Below are positions 16,646-27,200 of a DNA stretch of 64,000 nt, piece after piece. A program made the translations under genes and the position numbers. Origin of the DNA: Microbacterium sp. C7(2022) (GTDB lineage: Bacteria; Actinomycetota; Actinomycetes; Actinomycetales; Microbacteriaceae); NCBI RefSeq assembly GCF_028823665.1, contig NZ_JAPEHV010000004.1, positions 1 through 64,000 of the forward strand. Reading direction: 5' to 3'. Position 1 is the first letter of the stretch. Every line of letters begins with the position of its first letter. The notes below the pieces were generated by a model that did no database searches, was not told where the DNA came from, and worked only from the letters and a program-made list of their open reading frames with translations.

Positions 16646-17265
16646 TCTCACCTGGGAAAATCATGGCGACAACGGATCCCAATCGTGACGGTTTCTTCGA
16701 CCCTCCAAAGAGGGTCGTCACACGAAAATCCCAGGTAAATCGAGATTTCCAAGCATCTCGTGACGCTTGTTCCAAGTTCTGAAGAGATACGCACTACCCA
16801 CACGCGTGCACGCGCGCGCACGCATGCAAACTCTCCCGAATCCGTCACAAGCGTCACATAGGAGGGGAGTTCACCGTCGACACGCGCAACAACCTGTGAC
16901 GACTTCGCTTCAGGCTGCTACCGGAAGCGTCACCCACGCGTTCTCCTCATCCGGCGAGCTTTGGGGTAGATGCGCTGATCAGATGACTATTCCAAGGCAA
17001 TCGGAGCTCGCGCTGACGTCTGTGACGGTTCCGCGTCACACGGATCATTGCCGTGCCATCCGGAGGCATGAGCCGCGACACGCCGGCGGCGCGGGGCAGA
17101 GCATCGTTTCGGCACTACCGTGCAGCCCGCGGAGCTGTGCGGCAAAGAAGCAGATCTCCTCATCTATGAGGATGAATCCATGCCGCGCCGCGGAGTTACC
17201 TGATTAGGGAGAGAATCCCTGTTCAGATCAATTATCTGAGCCCGGGCTTGAATACCAAGCGTCAC
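16592..17265. repeat. Dispersed GTGACG/CGTCAC array
   Basis: I count 12 copies of GTGACG or its complement in 674 bp: 16592, 16604, 16685, 16716, 16760, 16843, 16852, 16896, 16928, 17022, 17034 and 17260. Five are the longer 9-mer GTGACGCTT/AAGCGTCAC (16592, 16760, 16849, 16925, 17257). Both orientations occur. A perfect hairpin GACCCTC-CAAA-GAGGGTC (16699-16716) lies inside. No gene of good quality occupies the stretch from 16650 to 17290, so the array is not explained by codons. It looks like a binding-site cluster for one protein. Confidence 0.6.
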
Positions 17266-17290
17266 GCTGGATCCGCCCTACGGTGTCCGC

Positions 17291-17554
17291 ATGAACCAAT
17301 CACAGAACACAACGGACGCGGTCGGCTTCGCGCGTAGCGCTATCGCTCTCGTGACCCGTAGTCGTCAACGGGATGAGCCATCGCCGAGTGAAGAAGCAGA
17401 TGCCGAGGAGCGCGCATCAGCCGAACGAGAGCTGCAGTCGGCTCTGGAACAGCACGGCTCATCGTCCGTCATCCTGTGTGCGACCGACGAGGTGTCGCCT
17501 GCCGCCATGCGAGCGGTCGCCGCGAGCATCCGCTCTCTCGAATCAAGCCAATGA
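17291..17554 (+). CDS. Small hypothetical protein
   Basis: An 87-residue protein of unknown family, acidic in the middle (SPSEEADAEERASAERELQSALEQ forms a likely helix) with an Ala-rich end. No motif is visible. Its stop overlaps the start of the HAD gene as ATGA, so the two are translated together. The CGTCAC copy at 17260 and a weak hairpin (17206-17220) lie just upstream and may take part in regulation. Confidence 0.5.
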   Translation: MNQSQNTTDAVGFARSAIALVTRSRQRDEPSPSEEADAEERASAERELQSALEQHGSSSVILCATDEVSPAAMRAVAASIRSLESSQ

Positions 17555-18096
17555 GCGCACGGCAACAGCCCCAGGATCCGGGCGGCCCCTCCGTGCTGAT
17601 GGTGTTCGACGTGGATGGCACGATCTCTCGCTTCTATCGCGAGGAGGAGTACGCCGAGCACCATGATGATCCGAACTGGTACGAACTATTCCCGCTCGAC
17701 GAGGCGGTCGTCGACGCGCTCGATGAGCTCGCCCACGTCCCCGGGGTCGACGTGGCGTGGCTGACCTCGTGGGCACCTGATCAGGACTACCTCGATCACT
17801 TGATCAACGGTTCACGATTCCGTGGCCGCCTCGCGGGACGCTGCGTGCCATGGATCGGCGAACCTGACAAAGGGTGGCGCCTGCGCAGTCTTCTCGCCTT
17901 TGCCGAGCAACATCGTCCGCGTGCGCTCGTCTGGGCTGACGACCAGTCGCCCGGCAACGCGGGCCAACGCATCGGCGATCACCTCACCATCCCGCGGCTC
18001 GTGTTGCGCCCGCACCGGAACGTCGGCCTGACCATGGATGATGTTCATCGCGTGCACGCGTTCGTCAACGAGCACGCACGCCAGCAGCCCTGGTGA
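17551..18096 (+). CDS. HAD-superfamily hydrolase-like protein
   Basis: A 181-residue protein with the haloacid dehalogenase motifs: motif I VFDVDGTIS (nucleophile Asp near residue 20), motif II LTSW (Thr/Ser near 71), a conserved Lys in DKGWRLRSLL, and motif IV ALVWADDQSP with two Asp. The HAD fold transfers phosphoryl groups; the likely activity is a phosphatase on a small molecule or nucleic-acid end. ATG 17551 overlaps the upstream small gene. Similar single HAD proteins are common in actinobacterial accessory DNA. It is 100 bp upstream of the defence operon and on the same strand, so it might be linked to it, but a separate promoter region lies between. Confidence 0.7.
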   Translation: MSARQQPQDPGGPSVLMVFDVDGTISRFYREEEYAEHHDDPNWYELFPLDEAVVDALDELAHVPGVDVAWLTSWAPDQDYLDHLINGSRFRGRLAGRCVPWIGEPDKGWRLRSLLAFAEQHRPRALVWADDQSPGNAGQRIGDHLTIPRLVLRPHRNVGLTMDDVHRVHAFVNEHARQQPW

Positions 18097-18137
18097 TGCG
18101 CCACGCCAGATTGCGTCGCTTCCAAGTCGACGTACGG

Positions 18138-18209
18138 GGCTCGGACTAGGCTCGGACATATCCGCAAAGATCGGGTTCATTCCGCATTGGGGGCGTGTAT
18201 GTCCGAGCC
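18138..18209 (+). promoter_or_regulatory. Repeated GGCTCGGAC sites at the defence operon promoter
   Basis: GGCTCGGAC occurs at 18138-18146 and 18149-18157, 11 bp apart on the same strand. The exact inverse GTCCGAGCC is at 18201-18209, overlapping the start codon of the HTH gene. Three copies of a 9-mer within 72 bp around the promoter and first codon strongly suggest autoregulation by the small HTH protein encoded immediately downstream. Confidence 0.6.
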
Positions 18210-18381
18210 GTGGCTGTCCGCCGACGACATCGCTGTGCACCTCGGCGTCACCAAGGACACGATCTACGCCTGGATCGCCGAGAAGGGGATGCCCGCGCAC
18301 AAAGTCGGTCGCCTCTGGAAGTTCCAGGCGAGCGAGGTCGACGACTGGGTGCGTGGTGGCGGTGCGAGGAGCGGCGCCTGA
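18199..18381 (+). CDS. Small HTH (excisionase/AlpA-type) regulator
   Basis: A 60-residue DNA-binding protein consisting of one MerR-like winged helix: WLSADDIAVHLGVTKDTIYAWIAEKG, then HKVGRLWKFQASEVDDWV. ATG 18199 was preferred over a TTG at 18187 because it follows a GGGGG stretch at good spacing. Its stop lies 2 nt before the helicase start, so it heads the defence operon. Single-domain regulators of this type often precede restriction operons, where they delay or limit expression. The repeated 9-mer around its start codon supports self-control. Confidence 0.75.
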   Translation: MSEPWLSADDIAVHLGVTKDTIYAWIAEKGMPAHKVGRLWKFQASEVDDWVRGGGARSGA

Positions 18382-18383
18382 CC

Positions 18384-21300
18384 ATGCGGATCATCGACAA
18401 CGTCTCTGACGTCTTGGGTGACGACCTCAAGTCCGAGATCGGCCGCGGCTCGAAGGTGCGCATTGCCGCGTCGACCTTCTCGATCTTCGCTTTCGAGGCA
18501 CTGCGCAAAGAGCTCGAGCACGTCGAGGAGCTCGAGTTCATCTTCACCTCGCCGTCGTTCAGCAACGGACAGGCGACGGACAAGCTGCGCAAAGACCGTA
18601 GGGAGTTCTTCATCCCGCATGCAGAGTCCTCGCTGTATGGTTCCGAGTTCGAGATCCGACTCCGTAACCAGCTGACGCAGCGTGCGATCGCCCGCGAGTG
18701 TGCGGCCTGGGTGCGTGAGAAGGTCACGTTCCGATCGAACGCCAGCGGCCATCAGATGCAGCAGTTCGCCGTGGTCGACGACCGCGCCGCATACATGCCG
18801 CTCCAGGGCTTCACCACCGCCGATCTCGGCTACGAGCGGGGCAACGCCGTCTCCAACATGGTCACGAAGTTCGAAGGCGCCCCCGAAACGAGCAACTTCC
18901 TCAACCTGTTCGACCAGGTCTGGGCGAGCCCGGGCCAGCTCAACGACGTCACCGAGGCCGTCTACGAACACATCGCGAGCGTGTACGCCGAGAACTCGCC
19001 GGCGCGCATCTACTTCCTCATGCTCTACAACATCTTCGCCGAGTTCCTCGACGACATCAGTGAGGACGTGCTTCCCAACGATCGCACGGGTTACCAAGAC
19101 ACCAAGGTGTGGCAGAGCCTGTACAACTTCCAACGGGATGCCGCGACGGGAGTCATCAACAAGCTCGAGACCTATAACGGCTGCATCCTCGCCGACAGCG
19201 TCGGCCTCGGAAAGACGTTCACCGCCCTGGCCGTGATCAAGTACTACGAACTGCGCAACAAGTCTGTGCTCGTGCTGGCCCCGAAGAAGCTCGCTGAGAA
19301 CTGGACGAACTACAACGCCAACCTGACGACGAACATCTTCGCGAGCGATCGCTTCAACTACGACGTTCTCGCCCATACGGACCTCTCGCGCACGCGAGGC
19401 GAGTCGCTCGGCCTCCGGTTGGATCGCATCAACTGGGGCAACTACGACCTCGTCGTCATCGACGAGTCGCACAACTTCCGCAACGCCGACTACGCCGAAG
19501 AGAAGGAGTCGCGGTACCAGCGACTGATGAGGCAGGTCATACGTGAAGGCGTGAAGACCAAGGTGTTGATGCTCTCGGCGACGCCGGTGAACAACAGATT
19601 CAACGACCTCAAGAATCAGCTGCAGCTCGCGTACGAGGGCGAGAGCGACAACCTCGCCGCCAAGCTCACGCTCTCGACGTCGGTCGAGCGTGTCTTCCGT
19701 GACGCACAGACGGTGTTCAACGAGTGGTCGAAGCTGCCCGCGGAAGAGCGCACTGCCGACCGGATCCTGCAGATGCTCGACTTCGACTTCTTCGAGCTGC
19801 TCGACGCGGTCACCATCGCGCGGTCGCGCAAGCACATTCAGGCGTTCTACGACACGAGCGAGATCGGCCCCTTCCCGAAGCGTCTGCCGCCGGCATCCAT
19901 CCGCGAAGCTCTCACAGACCTGCCCGACGTTCCCTCGTTCAACGAGATCTTCGAGCAACTGCAAGCCCTCGAGCTCGCTGTCTACACACCACTCAGGTAC
20001 GTCTTCCCCAGCCGCATCAGCAAGTACGAAGACCTCTACAACGTCACGGCCGGCAACGCCCGCTCGAACCTCGGCCAGAAGGGGCGCGAAGAGGGTCTGA
20101 AGAAGCTGATGACGGTGAACTTGCTCAAGCGGCTCGAGAGCTCGGTCGAGGCCTTCCGACTCACGCTGGCGAAGATCGAGAGTGCAGTCGACAGCACCCT
20201 CATCCGACTGAACAACCATGCGGGAGCTATTCCCGAGATCCGCGACCTCGACGATCTCGATTTCGACCTCGACGATGAGGACGATGCCAACGTCGAGGCA
20301 CTGTCGTTCGGCGAGAAGATCAAGATCGACCTCGACGATGTCGACATCGAGTCTTGGCAGCGCGACCTCTGGAACGACCGCGAGACGCTCCGAGAGCTGC
20401 TCGACGAGATGCAGAAGGTGACCCCTGACCACGATCTCAAGCTCCGAAAGCTCCGGCATCTCGTCGAGCAGAAGGCGGAGCATCCACTCAATGCCGACAA
20501 CCGCAAGGTCCTGATCTTCTCCGCCTTCGCCGACACCGCGAACTACCTGTACCGCGAGCTCGCGCCGACGCTGCAGCAGGCAGGGCTCGAAAGCGCCGTG
20601 ATCACAGGCGGCAGCCACGGCGCGAAGTCGACGCTCGGCACGGGCTTCGACTTCCAGCAGATTATGTCGATGTTCTCGCCACGGTCCAAGCAGCGTCACC
20701 TGACGATGCCCCACGAGACGCGCGACATCGATGTCTTGATCGGCACGGATGTGATCAGCGAGGGTCAGAACCTTCAGGACTGCGACTATCTCGTCAACTA
20801 CGACATCCACTGGAACCCTGTGCGGATCATCCAGCGGTTCGGCCGGATCGACCGCATTGGGTCGACGAACGAAGTCATCCAGCTCGTCAACTTCTGGCCC
20901 GATATCTCTCTCGATGAGTACATCAACCTCAAGGAACGCGTCGAGAACCGCATGGTCATCGCCGACCTCGCAGGTTCTGCCGATGACAACGTGCTGAACC
21001 CCGAGGACTCGGATGCCGCGTTCCGCAAGGAGCAGCTGCGCAAGCTGCAGAGCGAGAACATCGAGCTCGAAGACGTGCGCGCGGGTGTGTCGATCACCGA
21101 CCTCGGTCTCAACGACTTCCGGATGGACCTGCTCGCTTACATGGAGGAGTACGGCGGCATCGCGGCGGCCCCGCGGGGTCTGCACGCCGTGATCCCCGCG
21201 GATGCCTCGAAGGGACTCCTGCCGGGAGTGATCTTCGCGCTGAAGAACGTCAACGCCGACCCCGCAGTGAACCGTGGAAACAGGCTCCACCCCCACTACC

Positions 21301-21638
21301 TCGTCTACGTGGACGACAGCGGCGACGTCATCGCCAACCACACCGAAGCGAAGCGCCTTCTCGACCTCGTCCGTGCGGGATCGCGCCCCTACGACGAGCC
21401 CGTCTCCGATGTCACCCGCATCTTCAACGTGGCCACCCGCGAGGGCTCCGACATGGGCAAGTACTCGGCGCTCCTGACGGATGCGATCCGGTCGATGATC
21501 GACGTCGCCGAGGAACGCGACATCGACAGTCTGTTCAGCGGTGGCCACACCTCCGCCCTCACCCAGCAGATCGCGGGCCTCGACGACTTCGAGTTGATCG
21601 CGTTCATCGCCGTCGTCGACCCAGAGGGCGACTCATGA
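18384..21638 (+). CDS. PLD-like/SNF2 helicase-related protein
   Basis: A 1084-residue superfamily 2 protein. The N-terminal 200 residues resemble a phospholipase D-like domain as found fused to helicases (SKVRIAASTFSIFAFEALRKEL at the start). The SNF2/HepA motor follows: motif I VGLGKT at 273-278, motif II DESH at 360-363, LSATPVNN as motif III, and in the second RecA domain motif VI QRFGRIDRIGS from 817. An acidic stretch (DLDDLDFDLDDEDD) lies between the two RecA domains. It would translocate along DNA or remodel protein-DNA complexes. ATG 18384 is the only start consistent with operon spacing, and its stop overlaps the DUF4391 gene. It is probably the sensor or motor of the defence operon. 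Confidence 0.85.
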   Translation: MRIIDNVSDVLGDDLKSEIGRGSKVRIAASTFSIFAFEALRKELEHVEELEFIFTSPSFSNGQATDKLRKDRREFFIPHAESSLYGSEFEIRLRNQLTQRAIARECAAWVREKVTFRSNASGHQMQQFAVVDDRAAYMPLQGFTTADLGYERGNAVSNMVTKFEGAPETSNFLNLFDQVWASPGQLNDVTEAVYEHIASVYAENSPARIYFLMLYNIFAEFLDDISEDVLPNDRTGYQDTKVWQSLYNFQRDAATGVINKLETYNGCILADSVGLGKTFTALAVIKYYELRNKSVLVLAPKKLAENWTNYNANLTTNIFASDRFNYDVLAHTDLSRTRGESLGLRLDRINWGNYDLVVIDESHNFRNADYAEEKESRYQRLMRQVIREGVKTKVLMLSATPVNNRFNDLKNQLQLAYEGESDNLAAKLTLSTSVERVFRDAQTVFNEWSKLPAEERTADRILQMLDFDFFELLDAVTIARSRKHIQAFYDTSEIGPFPKRLPPASIREALTDLPDVPSFNEIFEQLQALELAVYTPLRYVFPSRISKYEDLYNVTAGNARSNLGQKGREEGLKKLMTVNLLKRLESSVEAFRLTLAKIESAVDSTLIRLNNHAGAIPEIRDLDDLDFDLDDEDDANVEALSFGEKIKIDLDDVDIESWQRDLWNDRETLRELLDEMQKVTPDHDLKLRKLRHLVEQKAEHPLNADNRKVLIFSAFADTANYLYRELAPTLQQAGLESAVITGGSHGAKSTLGTGFDFQQIMSMFSPRSKQRHLTMPHETRDIDVLIGTDVISEGQNLQDCDYLVNYDIHWNPVRIIQRFGRIDRIGSTNEVIQLVNFWPDISLDEYINLKERVENRMVIADLAGSADDNVLNPEDSDAAFRKEQLRKLQSENIELEDVRAGVSITDLGLNDFRMDLLAYMEEYGGIAAAPRGLHAVIPADASKGLLPGVIFALKNVNADPAVNRGNRLHPHYLVYVDDSGDVIANHTEAKRLLDLVRAGSRPYDEPVSDVTRIFNVATREGSDMGKYSALLTDAIRSMIDVAEERDIDSLFSGGHTSALTQQIAGLDDFELIAFIAVVDPEGDS

Positions 21639-22300
21639 CCGACATCCTGTACCAGTGGCCGGTGGGTGCCCGATTTGGTGCGCGTGTCCCCAAGGAGCGG
21701 TTCTACGAGCGCACAGCGTCGACGGCCGCGCTGCGTGAGAAGTTCGTCGCGGAGGTGAACCGCATCAGCTGGGCCTACAAGCTCGCAGCGGAGACCATCA
21801 ACCTTCCAGGCTCGTCAGAAGTGCCTGAGATCGAGATCATCCAGTTGGACGCCAAGGCGAACGACATCAGTGCACAGGTACTTGCATCGATCGATAAGGC
21901 AATACCGAACCCTGTGATCTTCGAGATCCACCGCGACGACGCCCACGGCCGCGGCGTGCGGATGACAGCAGCACACAAACTGGCCGGCTCCCCTGCACCC
22001 AAGGCGAATGCCTACTTCTCAACGGGCTGGATGCGAAACGACACACCTCGCACCCCGCTACCAACCGCGATCACGATGACGGCGCTGTACTCAGAGCTCA
22101 TCGGTCCACTCACGCCGCTCGCGCCTCGGCCTGGGGAGAGCCCCGCCGTCGTCGGCGAACGGCTCGATGCCGTGCGCCGACTCGAGCGCGAGATCAGCGC
22201 CCTAGAACGCAAGCTCCGGTCCGAACCGCAACTCAATCGCAAGGTCGAGCTGCGCCGCGAACTGCGAGCCAAACAAGCCGAACTGAACCAGACGAGGTAA
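21635..22300 (+). CDS. DUF4391 domain protein
   Basis: A 221-residue protein of the DUF4391 family. It begins MTDILYQWPVGARFGARVPK and has the conserved AETINLPGSSEVPEIEIIQ and PNPVIFEIHR segments in the first 110 residues; a helical, probably coiled-coil C-terminus follows (RLEREISALERKLRSE, about 180 to 215). The function is unknown. It overlaps the helicase stop (ATGA) and is followed 3 nt later by the methylase. From memory, DUF4391 genes recur between a helicase and type III restriction genes in many bacteria, so it is probably an adaptor subunit joining the helicase to Mod/Res. Confidence 0.75.
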   Translation: MTDILYQWPVGARFGARVPKERFYERTASTAALREKFVAEVNRISWAYKLAAETINLPGSSEVPEIEIIQLDAKANDISAQVLASIDKAIPNPVIFEIHRDDAHGRGVRMTAAHKLAGSPAPKANAYFSTGWMRNDTPRTPLPTAITMTALYSELIGPLTPLAPRPGESPAVVGERLDAVRRLEREISALERKLRSEPQLNRKVELRRELRAKQAELNQTR

Positions 22301-22303
22301 TCC

Positions 22304-24271
22304 ATGGAGAGACTGCGAATGACTTCACCCGATCTCACCCGAGCCAACATCGACAAGATCGCAGCACTCTTCCCGATGGTTGTCACGGAGACGCTCGATG
22401 CCGACGGTGAGCCGTCGCGGGCCATCGACTTCGACCAGCTGCGCCAGGAGCTATCCGACCACATCGTCGACGGGGCTGCGGAGCGCTACCAACTTGACTG
22501 GCCCGGGAAGCGCGCAGCCGCGTTCGTGGCGAACGCGCCGATCGCCAAGACCCTCCGTCCGGCGCGCGACGAGTCGGTCGAATTCGACACAACGAAGAAC
22601 CTCTTCATCGAGGGCGACAACCTCGACGCGCTGAAGCTGCTCCAAGAGTCGTACCTCGGCAAGGTCAACGTCATCTACATCGACCCGCCGTACAACACCG
22701 GCAACGACTTCGTCTACAGCGATGACTTCGCGGAGTCGAGCGCGGACTATCTGGAACGCTCTGGACAGAAGTCTGATTCCGGCGACCGGCTCGTCGCGAA
22801 CCTGGATTCCAGCGGCCGGTTTCATTCGGACTGGCTCAGCATGATGTACCCACGCCTGAAGCTTGCGCGCGGTCTACTTCGCGACGATGGCGTCATCATC
22901 GCCGCGATTGGCGACCAGGAGCACGCGAGCCTACGTCTACTCCTCGATCAGGTGTTCGGAGCCGACAACTTCATTTCCGATGTGGTCTGGCAGGGAGGCC
23001 GCAAGAACGACTCTCGCTACGTGTCCAACGGCGCCGACTACATGCTGATCTACGCGAAGAACGAGGCGAAGCTCAGCGAGCTCGGCGTACGGTGGCGCGA
23101 GCCCAAAGTCGGTCTCGACACTGCGCTGGCCAAAGCCGCCTCGATCTGGTCGACTCGTCAGAGCGACGACGATGCCTCTGCCCAGTGGAAGGCATGGCTC
23201 AAGAGCAAGAAGTCCGCCGGTGAGATAACCGATTCAGTAGCGCGGTACGACCAGCTGCAGCCCGGAACCGGCCGACCGATGAACACATACGGCAACATCA
23301 CATGGCCCGGAGGCGGCGGTGGCCTCACCTACGAGATTCTCCATCCGACGACTCGGAAGGCCGTATCGCTCCCAAAGACCGGTTGGCGCTTCCAGAAGCC
23401 CGAGATGGATCGCAGGATCGCGGCGGGGGAGATCTGGTTCGGCGCTGACGAGACCGCCATTCCTCGCGGGATCTCCTTTCTGGACGACACGAGTGAGCAG
23501 GTCGCGATCTCCGTGTTCGAGCAGGACCGGAAGGCCGCGAGCACCGACATGCGCAACCTGATGGGCGAGATCGTCTTTGAGAACCCCAAGGACCGGCGCG
23601 TCCTTGCGCGTTGGCTGCGTCTCGTTACCGGTGGGTCGAAGGACGCCGTCATCCTCGACCTCTTTGCGGGCTCTGGCTCCACCGGCCACGCCGTCATGGA
23701 CCTCAATGCGGCAGACGGCGGGCGGCGCCGATTCATCCTCGTTCAGCTCGACGAAGCCGTCGACCACCCCGACTACGACACCATCGCCAGCATCAGTCGT
23801 GAACGACTCCGGCGGGCGGGTGCACAAGCGAAGCAAGCTGCTGGGTTGCTCGGTGACGATGTCGACTTCGGCTTCCGGTCCCTGCACGTGGCGACCACCA
23901 ACATGGCTGACACGCTTACGACCGCGGACGACCTGGTGCAGGCAGCACTGTCCGACGCCATCGACAGCGTGAAACCGGGGCGCACAGATGAGGACTTGCT
24001 CTTCCAGGTCCTGCTCGGCTGGGGGCTCGACCTTGCCGAGCCGATCGAGATCGAAGAGGTCGCTGACCGACGAGTACTGTCGGTCGCCGATGAGGCGCTG
24101 ATTGCGTGCTTCTCTCGTGATGTGAGTGACGCAGCCGTCAGGGCCATCGCCGCCCGGCATCCGCTCCGCGCGGTGTTCCTCGACGCGGGATTCGCTACGG
24201 ACGCGGCTCGAATCAACGCCGAGCAGATCTTCCGTGAGGTATCGCCCGAGACCGAGGTAAGGGCGATCTGA
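22304..24271 (+). CDS. mod: Type III modification methyltransferase (Mod)
   Basis: A 655-residue DNA N6-adenine methyltransferase of beta-class order. The catalytic motif DPPYNTG is at 127-133 and the AdoMet-binding motif FAGSGSTG at about 454-461, with a variable target-recognition region between them (about 200 to 440). The C-terminal VLLGWGLDL ... FSRDVSDAAVRAIA ... INAEQIFREVSP segment is the usual Mod tail that contacts Res. It would methylate one strand of a short asymmetric site and give the restriction complex its specificity. The start at 22304 follows GAGG; ATG 22319 is equally possible. Res starts 4 nt downstream. Confidence 0.9.
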   Translation: MERLRMTSPDLTRANIDKIAALFPMVVTETLDADGEPSRAIDFDQLRQELSDHIVDGAAERYQLDWPGKRAAAFVANAPIAKTLRPARDESVEFDTTKNLFIEGDNLDALKLLQESYLGKVNVIYIDPPYNTGNDFVYSDDFAESSADYLERSGQKSDSGDRLVANLDSSGRFHSDWLSMMYPRLKLARGLLRDDGVIIAAIGDQEHASLRLLLDQVFGADNFISDVVWQGGRKNDSRYVSNGADYMLIYAKNEAKLSELGVRWREPKVGLDTALAKAASIWSTRQSDDDASAQWKAWLKSKKSAGEITDSVARYDQLQPGTGRPMNTYGNITWPGGGGGLTYEILHPTTRKAVSLPKTGWRFQKPEMDRRIAAGEIWFGADETAIPRGISFLDDTSEQVAISVFEQDRKAASTDMRNLMGEIVFENPKDRRVLARWLRLVTGGSKDAVILDLFAGSGSTGHAVMDLNAADGGRRRFILVQLDEAVDHPDYDTIASISRERLRRAGAQAKQAAGLLGDDVDFGFRSLHVATTNMADTLTTADDLVQAALSDAIDSVKPGRTDEDLLFQVLLGWGLDLAEPIEIEEVADRRVLSVADEALIACFSRDVSDAAVRAIAARHPLRAVFLDAGFATDAARINAEQIFREVSPETEVRAI

Positions 24272-24275
24272 CCCG

Positions 24276-27200
24276 ATGAAGCTCCAGTTCAAGGTCCAGC
24301 AGTACCAGACCGAAGCCGTCGACGCGGTCGTCAACGTGTTCGCCGAACAGCCATATGCAGACGGCGTGAAGTACCGCATCGATCCCGGCAAGAGCAACTC
24401 GGTGAGCCTCTTGGAGGACGCCGGTCTGCGTAACGCCGCCATCGCACTCACGCCACCGCAACTCCTAGCCAACATTCACGCAGTGCAGCGGGCGCGCGGG
24501 CTGGACCTCTCGACGGGCCTGAAGGACCCGGCTAAGAAGTCCGCGGCCCCGATCAACCTCGATATCGAGATGGAGACCGGCACCGGAAAGACCTACGTCT
24601 ACATCAAGACGATCATGGAGTTGCACAAGCGGTATGGATGGTCGAAGTACATCGTCGTCGTGCCATCAATTGCGATCCGTGAGGGTGTGCAGAAGTCCTT
24701 CGACATCACCGCCGAGCACTTCCAGCAGCTCTACGGCACCAAACCTCGCACCTTCATCTACAACTCCTCGCGTCTTCATGAGATCGAGCGGTTCTCGTCA
24801 GACGCAGGCGTGCAGGTGATGATCATCAACGTCCAGGCATTCAACGCCACCGGCAAGGACGCTCGGCGCATCTACGAGGTGCTCGACGATTTTCAATCAC
24901 GGAAGCCGATCGACGTGATCGCGGCGAACCGTCCGATCCTCATCATCGATGAGCCGCAGAAAATCGAAGGCGACGCGAAGAAACCCTCGAAGTCATTGGA
25001 GGCCCTGAGCTCGTTCAACGCCCTCTTCGCGCTGCGCTACTCCGCCACCCACAGGATCGAACGCACCAAGGTGCACCGACTCGACGCCATCGACGCGTAT
25101 AACCAGAAGTTGGTGAAGAAGATCGCGGTGCGTGGCATCACCGTCAAGCACCTGGCGGGCAGCAGTGCGTATTTGTACGTGGACGGCCTCGAGATCGGTA
25201 AGGGCGCCGACTTCCCGAAAGCACGAGTCGAGCTTGAGGTGCAGACCGCTCAGGGCATCAAGCGGCAGGTGAAGCGTCTCAGCCAGGGGATGAACCTGCA
25301 TGACATCTCCGGAGGGATTGAGGCCTATAAGGGTCTCTTCATCCGAGACGTGGACGCTACGCGGGACATCATTGAGTTGAGCAATGGTGACATCATCGGC
25401 GCTGGCGAGGTCACCGAGGACGTCGCCGAGGACCAGAAGCGACGCATCCAGATCCGCGAGGTCATCCGCGCCCACCTCGCTAAGGAGCGCGAGCTGTTCG
25501 CGCAGGGGATCAAGACGCTGTCGTTGTTCTTCATTGACGAAGTTGCCAAGTACCGCGACTACGAGCGCGAGGACACCCTCGGCGAGTACGCCAGAGTGTT
25601 CGAGGAAGAGTACGAGGCTGTGCTCGCCGACTACCTCGGCGAACTCGACCTGGATGAAGCGGCTGAACGCTATCGAGACCACGTCCAGGCGATCGCGGTG
25701 CGCTCGACCCACGAGGGGTACTTCTCGATCGACAAGAAGACCAAGCAGTTCGTCGATGGCAAGATTGCCGCCCGTGGCGACTTCGCAGGTCAATCGGACG
25801 ACGTCGACGCCTACGACCTGATCCTGAAGAACAAAGAGAGGCTGCTCTCGTTCGAGGAGCCGGTCCGATTCATCTGGTCACATTCCGCGCTCCGCGAGGG
25901 CTGGGACAACCCGAACGTCTTCGTGATGGGCATGCTCAAGAAGAGCGACAACACCACGACGCGCCGGCAAGAGATCGGCCGTGGTCTGCGACTCTCGGTC
26001 GACCAGCACGGCGAGCGAATGGACAACCCCGTCACCGTCCACGACATCAACGAACTCACCGTTGTCACCGACGAGTCCTACACCGACTTCGTGACCGCGC
26101 TCCAGAAGGAGATCATCGAATCGCTGTCGGCGAGGCCACGCAAAGCAAGCGTCGAGTACTTCGTCGGCAAGCCGATCACGCTTGGCGACGGATCCACAAG
26201 CGCACTCGAGAAGACCGTCGCTCAGGCGCTCTACTTCCACTTAATCAAGAACGACTACATCGACGAGTCAGGCCTGGTCACCCAGGCCTACAAAGACGCG
26301 CGCGCCGACGGAACTCTCGCGACGCCGACCTCCGAGGTACTTAAGCCCGTCATCGACTTCGTCTGGCCGCTCGTCGACGCTCTGTACCTCGACGTCCCAA
26401 AGCCAACCGACGGTCGCAAGCCGAAGAAGATCCCGCTCAACGAAACGAACTTCAACAAGCGCGAGTTCCAGGAGCTCTGGGGACGCATCAACCACAAGGC
26501 GGTCTACCAGGTCGACTTCGACTCACAAGAGTTGATCGACAACTGCATCCGCGTGCTCGACACCTCGCTCAATGTCACGGTCATGCAGTACCTCGTCGAG
26601 AGCGGCAACCAAATCGTCGGCCTCGAAGTGGAGCAGCTGGAAGCCGGTACGGGTTTCAAAGTCTCGGAGACGAAGGTCGAGCACTCGGCCGTGTCAGCAG
26701 GTTCGACCGTCAAGTACGACCTTCTGGGCGAGATCGCGGAGAAGACGCAGCTCACCCGCCGCACGTGCGCGGCGATCCTCACCGGCATCCACCCGGGCAC
26801 GTTCGCGAAGTTCAAGCAGAACCCCGAGCAGTTCATCACCGAGGCAGCTCGACTCATCAACGAGCAGAAGGCAACCGCGATCGTCGAGCACCTCAGCTAC
26901 GACCCGCTCGACAACAGCTACGACTCATCGATCTTCACGGAGAACCAGACCGCACAGGACCTGTCCAAGGCGGGCGACAAGCTGAAGAAGAGCGTCTATG
27001 AGTATGTCGTCACCGACTCCAAGGTTGAGCGATCGTTCGTCGAACAGCTCGACGTCAGCGATGAGGTCGTCGTCTACTCGAAACTGCCTCGGGGGTTCTT
27101 CATCCCGACGCCGGTCGGCGACTACAACCCCGATTGGGCGATCGCCTTCCGCGAGGGCAGTGTCAAGCACGTGTACTTCGTCGCGGAGACCAAGGGCTCG

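Noticed and set aside
18264..21548. Open frame of 1094 codons on the minus strand across the helicase gene
   Set aside because: It is the antisense shadow of the high-GC helicase gene; the plus-strand product has all expected SNF2 motifs.
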